The notes: generated by a model not told the origin, from the letters alone. A DNA stretch of 8,668 nt from Acidobacteriota bacterium (GCA_027297005.1 JAPUIN010000159.1:1-8668), one strand, 5' to 3'. Positions 1 through 6,798 are shown, counted from the stretch's first letter. Made by a program: numbers and translations.

Positions 1-1
1 G

Positions 2-931
2 CACGATGTGCTGGGGGGCGTCGACGGCACGTCCGGCATCTGGGGCGTCGTGGTCGGCGGGATGGGCGGGATCACCCAGGCGCTCGCCGCCGCGGCGCGG
101 GAGCGCGGCGTGGAGGTGCGCGTCAATACGCGCGTGCAGTCGATCGAGCTCGACGCGGCCGGGCGGGCCGAAGCGGTGAGACTCGTGGACGGTGAGGTGC
201 TGCGGGCTGATCTCATCGCCAGCAACGCGACACCTCGCCGCACGTTTCTGGAGATGCTCCCCGAGGCCGCCCTGCCGGAAGATTTCCTCGACCAGATCCG
301 TTCCTTCAAGGATCAGAGCGCATCGCTCAAGGTGCATCTTGCACTCTCCGAGCTGCCCGATTTTACGGCGATGCCCGGCACCGCGCCCGGACCGCAGCAC
401 CGCGGGCTGATCAATCTCTGCCCGACGATCGATTTCATCGAACGGGCATGGGAGGATTGCCGCCGCGGGGGATTCTCGGAGCGCCCCACCGTCGAGGCCT
501 GCATCCAGTCGGCGCTCGACCCGTCCTGCGCGCCGCCCGGGAAACACATCATGTCGTGCTTCGTGCAGTATGGCCCGCGCTACCTGAAAGAAGGGACGTG
601 GGAGGGGATGAAGGAGACCGTCGCCGATCGCGTCATCGCGGAGATCGCCCGGTATGCCCCCAACTTCCCCGGAACGGTCATCGCCCGGCACGTCTACACC
701 CCGGAGGATCTCGAGAAGATCTTCGGCCTGAGCGGGGGAAACATCTTCCACGGTGCCATGATCCCCGACCAGCTCTTCAGCTTCCGTCCCGCCGCCGGCT
801 ACGCCGACTACGGCACCCCGATCCCTAACCTTTATATATGCGGCTCCGGCGCCCATCCCGGAGGCGGGGTCTGGGGAGCCGTCGGCTGGAATGCCGGCCA
901 CAAGATCATCAGGGACATTGGCCGCGCCTGA
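2..931 (+). CDS. PYROXD2-like FAD-dependent oxidoreductase, C-terminal part (5' end outside window)
   Basis: This is the C-terminal 309 residues of a flavoprotein of the phytoene-desaturase/amine-oxidase superfamily (COG1233), closest in style to PYROXD2. The frame is open to the window edge, so the gene starts upstream and the GTG at position 8 is not its start. The N-terminal FAD-binding Rossmann motif is therefore not visible. Visible landmarks are a GGMGGI turn near residue 20, the blocks FVQYGP and LKEGTW near the middle, GNIFHG about 60 residues from the end, and the C-terminal FAD-contact motif CGSGAHPGGG. It aligns along its whole length with the gene at 1993-3597, about 45% identical by eye, so the two are paralogues. 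The gene ends with TGA and is convergent with the metallophosphoesterase 95 bases further on. I see no strong terminator between them, only a 5-bp stem at 945-967. The substrate is unknown. Database labels such as phytoene dehydrogenase should not be taken literally, since no carotenoid genes are nearby. Confidence 0.9.
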   Translation, partial: HDVLGGVDGTSGIWGVVVGGMGGITQALAAAARERGVEVRVNTRVQSIELDAAGRAEAVRLVDGEVLRADLIASNATPRRTFLEMLPEAALPEDFLDQIRSFKDQSASLKVHLALSELPDFTAMPGTAPGPQHRGLINLCPTIDFIERAWEDCRRGGFSERPTVEACIQSALDPSCAPPGKHIMSCFVQYGPRYLKEGTWEGMKETVADRVIAEIARYAPNFPGTVIARHVYTPEDLEKIFGLSGGNIFHGAMIPDQLFSFRPAAGYADYGTPIPNLYICGSGAHPGGGVWGAVGWNAGHKIIRDIGRA

Positions 932-1026
932 TTGACCGACTGCAGCCTCCCACATCCCTCTTGAGGCACGCGGAGCCGTGTCCCGCGGGGCAGGCGGGGA
1001 GAGGGCGAGAGGTGGAAGGCGAGCGA

Positions 1027-1968
1027 TCAGGTCGGAGAGACGAGCTCGAGAATCGTGATCTCCGGGCGGGCGAAGAAGCGGACGGGAGGGGAAGGCCGTC
1101 CCTGCATGCCGATTCCCCGGTTGACGTAAAGCCACGTTCCGCCGACGCGGTACAGTCCCGACTCGTACTCCTTACCGAACTTCGACAACGTGATGATGGC
1201 GCCGTAAAACGGTAGGGCGACCTGACCGCCGTGGGTGTGGCCTGCACAATAGAGATCGACATTGCGACGGGCGATCTGCGGGATCAGATCAGGGTAGTGA
1301 TGCAGGAAGATCGTGAGCGCCCCGTCCGGGACTTTCTGCAGGGTGCGTCTGGCGAGCGCCTCCGATCCGACTGCGATCCCCACGATTGAGACCGGGGTCG
1401 AGTCGATCTCGAGGCTCGCCACCTGACCGTCCAGCTCCCGTGCCCCGGTCCCCCCGAACAGGTCGTGGTCGGACCATCGATCGACATCCCAGTTTCCTCG
1501 GACAGCAAAGGTCGGCGCGATCTTCGACAGCCGGGTGAGCAGCTCCTTGAAGACCGGCAGTCCCTCATCCGAATTGATCGCATCCCCGGCGAAGAGGATC
1601 AGATCGGGGTTCTCCCCCTCAATCAGGCCGGGCAGCCGTTCTTCGAGGCGCGGCCGGGGGTTGGAGTGGGTGTCCGAGATCAGTGCGATCCGGATCGGGC
1701 GTGATCCCGGCGGCCGTTTCTCGGTCGGGATCCGGACGTGCGTCACCTGTGGCCAGGACGGCTCGATGAAGTAGCCGTAGGTGAAGCAGGCGAGGCCGAC
1801 GATCGCGACGCTGAAGACGAGGCGCCGCGTCCAGCGCTGCAGGAGCGTCGGGCGTCGTCCGCGAAGGCGCGCGAACAGGGCCCGCAGCAGCATCCCCGCC
1901 GCCATCAGGTAGACGGCGGCGACAATGCCGATGAAGAGGAGCAGGCGGAGCGCTTCCGCGAGCCGCAT
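1027..1968 (-). CDS. Membrane-anchored YkuE-like metallophosphoesterase
   Basis: A 313-residue calcineurin-like phosphoesterase. Two hydrophobic segments at about residues 8-30 and 51-69 are followed by the catalytic domain, which probably faces the periplasm or outer surface. Metal-binding motifs in order are D99-T-H101, G128-D129, G158-N159-W160-D161, H223-H224 and GHTHGG at 243-248. This is the two-metal-ion fold of YkuE/YaeI-type phosphodiesterases, and the related LpxG uses it to cleave UDP-2,3-diacylglucosamine. The substrate here, a cell-envelope lipid or polymer phosphodiester, is inferred from the family only. The usual GNH motif reads GNW, so the histidine normally important for catalysis is missing. 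The gene lies 24 bases after the flavoprotein gene on the same strand and in the same reading frame, so the pair is likely one operon. The ATG start has no well-placed ribosome binding site: the nearest AGGAG overlaps the upstream stop codon and sits about 21 bases away. No alternative start codon exists between the two genes. Confidence 0.88.
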   Translation of the reverse strand: MRLAEALRLLLFIGIVAAVYLMAAGMLLRALFARLRGRRPTLLQRWTRRLVFSVAIVGLACFTYGYFIEPSWPQVTHVRIPTEKRPPGSRPIRIALISDTHSNPRPRLEERLPGLIEGENPDLILFAGDAINSDEGLPVFKELLTRLSKIAPTFAVRGNWDVDRWSDHDLFGGTGARELDGQVASLEIDSTPVSIVGIAVGSEALARRTLQKVPDGALTIFLHHYPDLIPQIARRNVDLYCAGHTHGGQVALPFYGAIITLSKFGKEYESGLYRVGGTWLYVNRGIGMQGRPSPPVRFFARPEITILELVSPT

Positions 1969-1992
1969 CGGTTGGGGCGGACCCCGGTTCTC

Positions 1993-3597
1993 CTAGCGCC
2001 GCAGGTCCTTGAGGATCGCCTGGGCGGCGTTCTTCCCCGGAGCGCCCATCACGCCGCCGCCGGGGTGCGCGCCCGATCCGCACAGATAGAGGCCGCGGAC
2101 CGGTGTCCTGTACCGGGCCCAGCGCGGCGCGGGGCGCAGGAAGAAGAGCTGGTTCGGCGTCATCTCGCCGTGGAAGATGTTCCCCTCGGTCAGGCCGAAC
2201 TCCTTCTCGAGATCCCACGGTGACAGGACCTCGCGACCGATGATCGCCTTTTTGATGTTGGGGGCGTACTCGGCCATCGTGTCGATGATGTTGTCCCCCA
2301 CCTTCTCGCGGATCTCCGGCCAGGTCCCCTCCTTCAGGTGGTAGGGGCCGTACTGGACGAAGAGCGACAACACGTGGTGCCCCTTCGGGCAGAGTGTGTC
2401 GTCGATCACCGAGGCGATGTTACCGTCGATCATCGGTCTCTGGGAAGGCCGGCCGTACTTGAGGTCGTCGTAGGCACGTTCGAGGTACTCGATGCTCGGG
2501 CCGATCTCGAACATCGCCTGCTGGTGCGGTGCCGCCGGGTCGGTGCCCGGCATGCAGGTCCAGTTCGGCAGCTCGGACAGGGCGCAGTTCACCTTGATCG
2601 ATGATCCCTGGATGCTGAAATCGCGGATCGCCTGGGTGAAGTCTTCGGGCAGCGTATCGTTGTCGAGCATGCCGAGGAAGGTGCGCTTGGGATCCAAGTT
2701 GCTGGCCACGAGCCGGCCGCGGATCTCGTCGCCGTTATGCATGACGACGCCGCGGCAGACACCTTTTTCGACCAGGAACTTCGATACCTCGGCCTCGGTG
2801 CGGATCTCGACCCCGAGATCCTCGACCGACTTGCGGAGCGCTTCCGCGATGCTCCCCATGCCCCCCTTCACGTATCCCCACCCGCCCGGCTTCCCTTCGA
2901 TCGCGCTGCCCATCGCGTGATGCAGCATGACCGCGGCCGAGCCGGGGCTCATCGGCCCGACGCAGGTGCCGGTCATGCCACTGATGGCGAAATAAGCCTT
3001 GATCGCGTCCGATTCGATCCGCTTGTCGAGGTAATCGGCGCACGACAGCGTCATCAGCTCCATGAAGTGCTTCAGCTTGCGATCGCCGAGCTTCAGCATC
3101 TTGCGCCCGAACTTGGCGAACTCGAGCATCTCGCCGATCCCTTTGGGCGGGAACATGGGGGGGGTCATTCTCAGGATCTCATCGACGAACGGCTGCAGCT
3201 CGGCCAGCCCGGCCTCGAACTTCTCGATGTTGTCGACGTCTTTCGGCGAGAACTTGGCGATCTCCGCGGCGCGCTTCTTCGGATCGGACCACCAGACGAT
3301 GCCGCGGCCGTCGGGGAGCGGCTGCAGGCCGTTCGGCTCCGGCACGAGGAGCTCGAAGCCGTACTCCTTCATGCGGAAGTCTCGGATCACTTCGGGAAGG
3401 AGAAGGCTGCAGACATACGAGGTGCGCGAGACGCGATATCCGGGGATGATCTCCTCGGTGACGCAGGCGCCGCCGACGAGGTGCCGCCGCTCGAGGACGA
3501 GGACCTTGAGCCGCTCCTTGGCGAGATACCCGGCGGCGACCAGGCCGTTGTGTCCGCCACCCACGATGATGGCGTCATAGCGAGCAGATTGCGTCAT
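1993..3597 (-). CDS. PYROXD2-like FAD-dependent oxidoreductase, full length
   Basis: A 534-residue flavoprotein of the COG1233 phytoene-desaturase-like superfamily. The N-terminus carries the dinucleotide-binding fold: beta strand AIIV, GGGHNG at residues 13-18, and the ribose-binding acid E36 at the end of LVLER. GGACVTEEIIPG follows, as is typical of PYROXD2. The C-terminus has GLYLCGSGAHPGGG at about 502-515, which contacts FAD. Length suits the family (human PYROXD2 is somewhat over 580 residues including a targeting region). The ATG at 3595-3597 is chosen over an upstream in-frame TTG at 3622-3624 because an AAGGAG site lies 9 bases before it. The gene heads an operon with the metallophosphoesterase at 1027-1968 and is paralogous to the truncated gene at 2-931. 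The protein should be cytosolic and oxidise an unknown substrate. No phytoene synthase or other carotenoid gene is nearby, so true phytoene desaturation is unlikely. Confidence 0.93.
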   Translation of the reverse strand: MTQSARYDAIIVGGGHNGLVAAGYLAKERLKVLVLERRHLVGGACVTEEIIPGYRVSRTSYVCSLLLPEVIRDFRMKEYGFELLVPEPNGLQPLPDGRGIVWWSDPKKRAAEIAKFSPKDVDNIEKFEAGLAELQPFVDEILRMTPPMFPPKGIGEMLEFAKFGRKMLKLGDRKLKHFMELMTLSCADYLDKRIESDAIKAYFAISGMTGTCVGPMSPGSAAVMLHHAMGSAIEGKPGGWGYVKGGMGSIAEALRKSVEDLGVEIRTEAEVSKFLVEKGVCRGVVMHNGDEIRGRLVASNLDPKRTFLGMLDNDTLPEDFTQAIRDFSIQGSSIKVNCALSELPNWTCMPGTDPAAPHQQAMFEIGPSIEYLERAYDDLKYGRPSQRPMIDGNIASVIDDTLCPKGHHVLSLFVQYGPYHLKEGTWPEIREKVGDNIIDTMAEYAPNIKKAIIGREVLSPWDLEKEFGLTEGNIFHGEMTPNQLFFLRPAPRWARYRTPVRGLYLCGSGAHPGGGVMGAPGKNAAQAILKDLRR

Positions 3598-3606
3598 GTC
3601 ATCATT

Positions 3607-3612
3607 CTCCTT
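3607..3612 (-). promoter_or_regulatory. Ribosome binding site of the full-length flavoprotein gene
   Basis: On the minus strand this reads AAGGAG, 9 bases before the ATG at 3595-3597. It decides the start in favour of that ATG rather than the TTG nine codons upstream, which would place the site inside the coding region. Confidence 0.8.
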
Positions 3613-3624
3613 GCGCCCCGGCAA

Positions 3625-3644
3625 CCGGCCGCGGCGGCGGCCGG
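3625..3644 (-). repeat. GC-only hairpin in the leader of the flavoprotein gene
   Basis: Perfect 8-bp inverted repeat (CCGGCCGC / GCGGCCGG) with a 4-base loop, made only of G and C. It lies 12 bases upstream of the AAGGAG ribosome binding site of the minus-strand gene. No U-run follows in either direction, so it is not a standard intrinsic terminator. It could fold in the 5' untranslated RNA or simply reflect GC-rich sequence. Confidence 0.5.
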
Positions 3645-3674
3645 GCCGCTCGTTCCATATATGAAAACGAGGTG

Positions 3675-3692
3675 TTGATGCTGAATCGTCAA
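3675..3692. promoter_or_regulatory. Imperfect dyad, candidate operator
   Basis: TTGATG, six bases, then CGTCAA: the two 6-base half-sites match at 5 of 6 positions as an inverted repeat. It sits in the A+T-rich part of the divergent region, where a regulator could act on either side. One half-site doubles as the minus-strand TTGACG -35-like hexamer. A dyad this short can arise by chance. Confidence 0.25.
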
Positions 3693-3857
3693 TTTATCAC
3701 AGGTTCCGCGGGTCCTGACGGCGAGTCGACCGACTGATGCTGTACCGGCTTCAGAGGTCAGGCGCGTTGAGCGCAAATTCAAGCCGTAACGGCATCACGT
3801 TGACCGGGAAGCCCATTGGGGGTAGCGTCGCGCGGGGAAGGGCGGGGATAATTCTGA

Positions 3858-4055
3858 TGCACCGCAAGTTTCAGCTATCGCAACACCTACGACAAGTACT
3901 TCATCGATGGGCACAACGAGATCGTGAAGGCGCGTACCCAGGTCGAGCGCCTGCTGGCGCTGCCGGACGAGGATCCGCTGACTCCCAAAGTCGATCGCGA
4001 GCTGCAACGTATCCTCAAGGCGGCCGACAAGGCCTGCGCTGAATGGGTCAATTGA
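3858..4055 (+). pseudogene. 5'-truncated gene remnant, tentatively the C-terminus of an MttB-like methyltransferase
   Basis: A 65-codon open stretch begins right after an in-frame TGA at 3855-3857 and ends with TGA at 4053-4055. From about 3867 the codons are strongly G/C-ending and the protein looks genuine: YRNTYDKYF, GHNEIVKART, then an amphipathic stretch ending in VDRELQRILKAADKA. There is no ATG in frame, and the only GTG (3924-3926) has no ribosome binding site. Nothing upstream in any frame continues the protein, so its front end appears lost by deletion or rearrangement rather than by a single frameshift. The pattern of an aromatic-rich start, a helix with Val-Glu-x-Leu-Leu, a proline-containing linker and a charged terminal helix resembles the C-terminus of trimethylamine methyltransferase (MttB/COG5598) proteins. 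That assignment is from memory and tentative. The last 13 bases overlap the start of the permease gene, which suggests former translational coupling. Confidence 0.5.
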
Positions 4056-5419
4056 GCGCGCCCGCCTCCCCGCCCCGCCAGGGGCTGAAGCTCCTGCCGC
4101 TCGTCGCCCTCGTCTTCTGCCTGTCCGCGGCCGGGCCTTTCGGGATCGAAGAGCTGGTTCCGGAATCGGGCCCCGGCCTCGCGATCCTTCTGATCCTGGT
4201 CCTGCCACTCTTTTTCGGTCTCCCGCTGGGGCTCGCGGCCGGCGAGATGGCAAGCCGGTTCCCGGTGGAGGGGGGGTATTACCGGTGGGTCCGCCACGTC
4301 TTCGGGGACTTCTGGGGTTTCCAGGCCGGCTGGTGGACGCTGGTCGGCTCCTGGTTCGATACGGCGTTGTACGCTGTCCTCGCGGCCGAGTACACCGAAC
4401 CGTTGCTGCAGATGCTGGCCGATGCAGGGGCGATCCCTGCGGCAGTGGTGCCCGTCGGCCGGCAGGCGGTCTGTCTGCTCATCATCGCCGGCTGCACGCT
4501 CGGAAACATCCGCGGTATCCAGACTGTCGGTTACTCCTCCATCGTCTTTACCATCTTCATTCTCAGTCCGTTTCTCCTCGTCTGCACCCTGGGCGTGAGC
4601 CATTGGAGCCACAACCCGCTCGTGCCGTTCACGCCGCCCGACATGAGCCTCACTGCCGCGCTGGGCGTGAGCCTGCTGATAGGGATGTGGAACTATTCCG
4701 GGTACGAGTCGTTGTCGACCGTGGCCGAGGAGATCGAAGACCCGAGGCGCAACTACCTGCGGGCCGTCCTGATCGCGATCGCGCTGACCGTGCCGACCTA
4801 CCTGCTGCCGCTGCTGTTCACGCTCGCCATCATCCCTGACTGGACCACCATCTCGGCCGGCTCGTTCGTCGAGGTGGGGAGGATCGTGGGCGGCCAGTAC
4901 CTCGGCTACTGGGTCGCGGCCGCCGGCATCATCATGAGCCTCGCCCTGTTCAATGCCTACACGCTGGCCTACTCGCGCATTCCGTTCACGATGGCGCAGG
5001 ATGGTTTTCTCTTCCGGCCGCTGGCCCGGACGCACAAGAAGTACGGCACCCCGTGGGTTTCGCTCCTGATGGGGGCCGTCATCTACACAGCGCTGAGCTT
5101 CATGTCGATCAAGGACCTGGTCGTCCTCGACATGTGGCTGTTCAGCGCCGTTTACATCATCATCTTCCTCGCCCTCTGGCGCATCCGCTGGAAGCCGGAG
5201 CTCGGGGGGGAAGGTGGGGGGTATCGTTTCACCATTCCACTGGGGCGCTGGAGCCTCCTGATCATGATCATCCCGCCTATTGCGATCGCGCTGTTCGCCA
5301 TGTTCGGCAGCGGCAGCGAGTACATGATCTACGGCGGCCCCGCGCTTCTGAGCGGCTTCCTCGTCTACCCGATCATGCGCTGGGCGCGCCGACGCTTTTG
5401 GTTCCGGACGGGACACTAG
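4043..5419 (+). CDS. APC-superfamily amino acid/polyamine permease
   Basis: A 458-residue integral membrane transporter with about 12 hydrophobic segments. TM1 (about 17-36) is broken by GPFGIEELV at 31-39, the substrate-binding unwound segment of the amino acid-polyamine-organocation fold. TM2 ends in GEMASRFPVEGGYYRW at about 67-82, a hallmark of the family. TM6 contains WNYSGYESLSTVAEEIEDP at 216-234, another signature. Overall it resembles plant-type polyamine/amino acid uptake transporters (PUT/LHR1) more than bacterial antiporters. The substrate cannot be read from the sequence. ATG 4043-4045 lies inside the end of the preceding remnant, with only a weak AAGG about 10 bases upstream, as expected for a translationally coupled gene. 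The gene is intact even though its upstream partner is broken. Its stop TAG shares CTAG with the stop of the convergent gene at 5416-5856. Confidence 0.93.
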   Translation: MGQLSAPASPPRQGLKLLPLVALVFCLSAAGPFGIEELVPESGPGLAILLILVLPLFFGLPLGLAAGEMASRFPVEGGYYRWVRHVFGDFWGFQAGWWTLVGSWFDTALYAVLAAEYTEPLLQMLADAGAIPAAVVPVGRQAVCLLIIAGCTLGNIRGIQTVGYSSIVFTIFILSPFLLVCTLGVSHWSHNPLVPFTPPDMSLTAALGVSLLIGMWNYSGYESLSTVAEEIEDPRRNYLRAVLIAIALTVPTYLLPLLFTLAIIPDWTTISAGSFVEVGRIVGGQYLGYWVAAAGIIMSLALFNAYTLAYSRIPFTMAQDGFLFRPLARTHKKYGTPWVSLLMGAVIYTALSFMSIKDLVVLDMWLFSAVYIIIFLALWRIRWKPELGGEGGGYRFTIPLGRWSLLIMIIPPIAIALFAMFGSGSEYMIYGGPALLSGFLVYPIMRWARRRFWFRTGH

Positions 5420-5856
5420 GGAGCGGCGATCAGGGCGCGGTGATCCCGCATCATGCAGCGGCTCATGACGACGCGGAGATCGGCGGCTCGCGCCTTCTCG
5501 GCCGCCGCGTTGTGCGCCAGGCCGTCCTGCATCCAGATCACCTTCGCGCCGATCCGGATCGCATCGTCGACGATCGCCGGGATCGCCTCGACGCGGCGGA
5601 AGATGTCGACGACATCGATTGGCCCGGGCACGGAGGCGAGGTCGGGATAGAAGCGAATCTCCTCTGTCGAGGCCACGTGCGGGTTGATGGGGAAGACCTC
5701 GTATCCCTGGGCCGCCAGGTAACGCGCGACACGATAGCTGTCCCGCTCGGGTCGATCCGAGTGGCCGACGACGGCGACGCTCTTCGCGGCTTTCAGGATC
5801 GCGCGGATCTCGTCGGGCGTGGCGTTCTTCCGCGGCAGCTCGCAGGTCGTGCTCAT
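5416..5856 (-). CDS. CoA-binding protein, YccU family
   Basis: A 146-residue protein of the CoA_binding_2 family: a single Rossmann-like domain related to the CoA-binding part of succinyl-CoA synthetase. Key features are VAVVGHSDRPERDSY at 27-41 (nucleotide-binding loop), INPH at 57-60, VDIFRR at 83-88, WMQDG at 108-112 and SRCMMRDH at 132-139, matching the family's C-terminal Cys-containing motif. Length is typical. The physiological role of the family is poorly defined; CoA binding is known, but no reaction is assigned. The ATG lies 4 bases after the stop of the CDF transporter, with AGGGGA about 12 bases upstream, so it is the last gene of the three-gene minus-strand operon. Its TAG stop overlaps the permease stop by four bases. 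Confidence 0.92.
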   Translation of the reverse strand: MSTTCELPRKNATPDEIRAILKAAKSVAVVGHSDRPERDSYRVARYLAAQGYEVFPINPHVASTEEIRFYPDLASVPGPIDVVDIFRRVEAIPAIVDDAIRIGAKVIWMQDGLAHNAAAEKARAADLRVVMSRCMMRDHRALIAAP

Positions 5857-5860
5857 GTCG

Positions 5861-6775
5861 TCACGCCGTCCCCTGGCGCGAGGAGTAGCTCGGCCCTGAG
5901 GGGCAGCCGGGAGGTTCGACGTGCGGGGTGATGTCGCGGATCCCCGGGAAACGGCGCTGGATCAGATCGATCACCCGGTGCGAGATGGCATGCGACTCGG
6001 TCGTCGTGGTGTCGGGCGAGACGGTCAGGTGAAAGTCGAGATGGGCGTGATCCGGGACGCCGCGCGTCCGGATGTGGTGCAGATCAATGACGCCCGGCAC
6101 CTCCAGCGCCGCCGTCGCGATCTCCTCCGGCGTGTAGACGCGCGCATCGGCAAGCACGTCGAGGGATGACGCGACGATCCGGTAGGCCGCCAGGCCGATC
6201 AGGACCACGACGACGAACGCGGCGGCCGGGTCGAGCCATGCCTGTCCGAGCCGGGTTCCGACAAGACCCGCCAGCACGGCGAACGAAGCGAAGACGTCGC
6301 TCCGCGTATGCAGCGAGTCGGCGGTCAGAATCGGGCTGTGGAGCGCCTCCCCCCTGCGCTTCTCGTAGATGCTGACCGAGGCGTTGATCACCATCGTCAC
6401 GATCATGATGATGAAACTCAGCGGGGTGACGAGCGCCTTGTCGCCCGCCATCACCCGTGCGACCGCACCGGACAAGATCTCGTAACTGGCCAGGCACAGC
6501 AGGAAGACGATCCCGAGCGCCGCGATCACCTCGAACTTGCGGTGGCCGTATGGGTGCCCCGTGTCGGGAGGGCGATCGGCCACCGCGGTCCCGATCAGGC
6601 CGATCACGTTCGACGACGTATCCATCAACGAATGCATGCCGTCTGCGATCATGCTGATGGCGCCGGTCATGATCCCCCAGGTCAGCTTCGCGGTGGCGAC
6701 GAGCAGGTTCAGCCACAGGACCCGCCACAGCACCCGGCGTATCGATTGCGTCCGAGGGGAGGTTGTCTTCTTCAT
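5861..6775 (-). CDS. Cation diffusion facilitator (CDF) family metal transporter, probably Zn2+
   Basis: A 304-residue CDF transporter, exporting divalent metal from the cytosol by proton exchange. Six hydrophobic segments run from about residue 15 to 205, followed by a cytosolic ferredoxin-like domain from about 212 to 290. The transport site is H48-x-x-x-D52 in TM2 (ADGMHSLMD) and H156-x-x-x-D160 in TM5 (SLHTRSD). The cytosolic domain carries HHIRTRG and ends with DITPHVEP, including H285, a usual regulatory metal ligand. The longer open frame extending upstream to about 7273 lies inside the epimerase gene and is not coding. The start is taken as the ATG at 6773-6775, because the protein from there matches family length. 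No clear ribosome binding site precedes it, so coupling to the epimerase 23 bases upstream is likely. A 14-residue Ser/Gly-rich tail after the domain is unremarkable. Confidence 0.94.
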   Translation of the reverse strand: MKKTTSPRTQSIRRVLWRVLWLNLLVATAKLTWGIMTGAISMIADGMHSLMDTSSNVIGLIGTAVADRPPDTGHPYGHRKFEVIAALGIVFLLCLASYEILSGAVARVMAGDKALVTPLSFIIMIVTMVINASVSIYEKRRGEALHSPILTADSLHTRSDVFASFAVLAGLVGTRLGQAWLDPAAAFVVVVLIGLAAYRIVASSLDVLADARVYTPEEIATAALEVPGVIDLHHIRTRGVPDHAHLDFHLTVSPDTTTTESHAISHRVIDLIQRRFPGIRDITPHVEPPGCPSGPSYSSRQGTA

Positions 6776-6798
6776 TGGTGCCCGCGTTTGGTGTTTCG

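Larger units (their letters stand above)
3598..3857. other. Divergent intergenic region between flavoprotein operon and permease unit
   Basis: About 260 bases with no convincing gene. Small open frames exist on both strands but lack family signatures, ribosome binding sites and coding-type codon bias. The part from about 3650 to 3705 is distinctly richer in A+T than its surroundings and probably holds the minus-strand promoter. A minus-strand TTGACG at 3687-3692 resembles a -35 box, but no good -10 hexamer lies 16-18 bases from it. On the plus side a GATAAT at 3847-3852 looks like a -10 box but has no matching -35. The region also carries the hairpin and the dyad listed separately. Confidence 0.55.

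Noticed and set aside
945..967. Possible terminator between the convergent genes at 931 and 1027
   Set aside because: Only a 5-bp stem with a 13-base loop and no T-run; too weak to annotate.
3622..3624. In-frame TTG as start of the full-length flavoprotein
   Set aside because: The AAGGAG site lies downstream of it and is ideally spaced for the ATG at 3595-3597.
2737..3678. Plus-strand open frame of 313 codons opposite the flavoprotein
   Set aside because: It is the antisense shadow of a strongly supported gene, with a composition biased to His, Asp and Arg and no motifs.
3847..3852. GATAAT as a -10 promoter box for the permease unit
   Set aside because: No acceptable -35 hexamer lies 16-18 bases upstream; the TTGACC at 3800-3805 is 41 bases away.
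3737..4042. Plus-strand open frame of 101 codons before the permease
   Set aside because: The sequence shows no family pattern. The genuine coding signal from 3867 on is in a different frame.
3887..5416. Very long minus-strand open frame of about 509 codons antisense to the permease
   Set aside because: Its product is a low-complexity Arg/Asp/Glu/Gln-rich string typical of the antisense of GC-rich membrane protein genes, while the plus strand encodes a clear 12-helix transporter.
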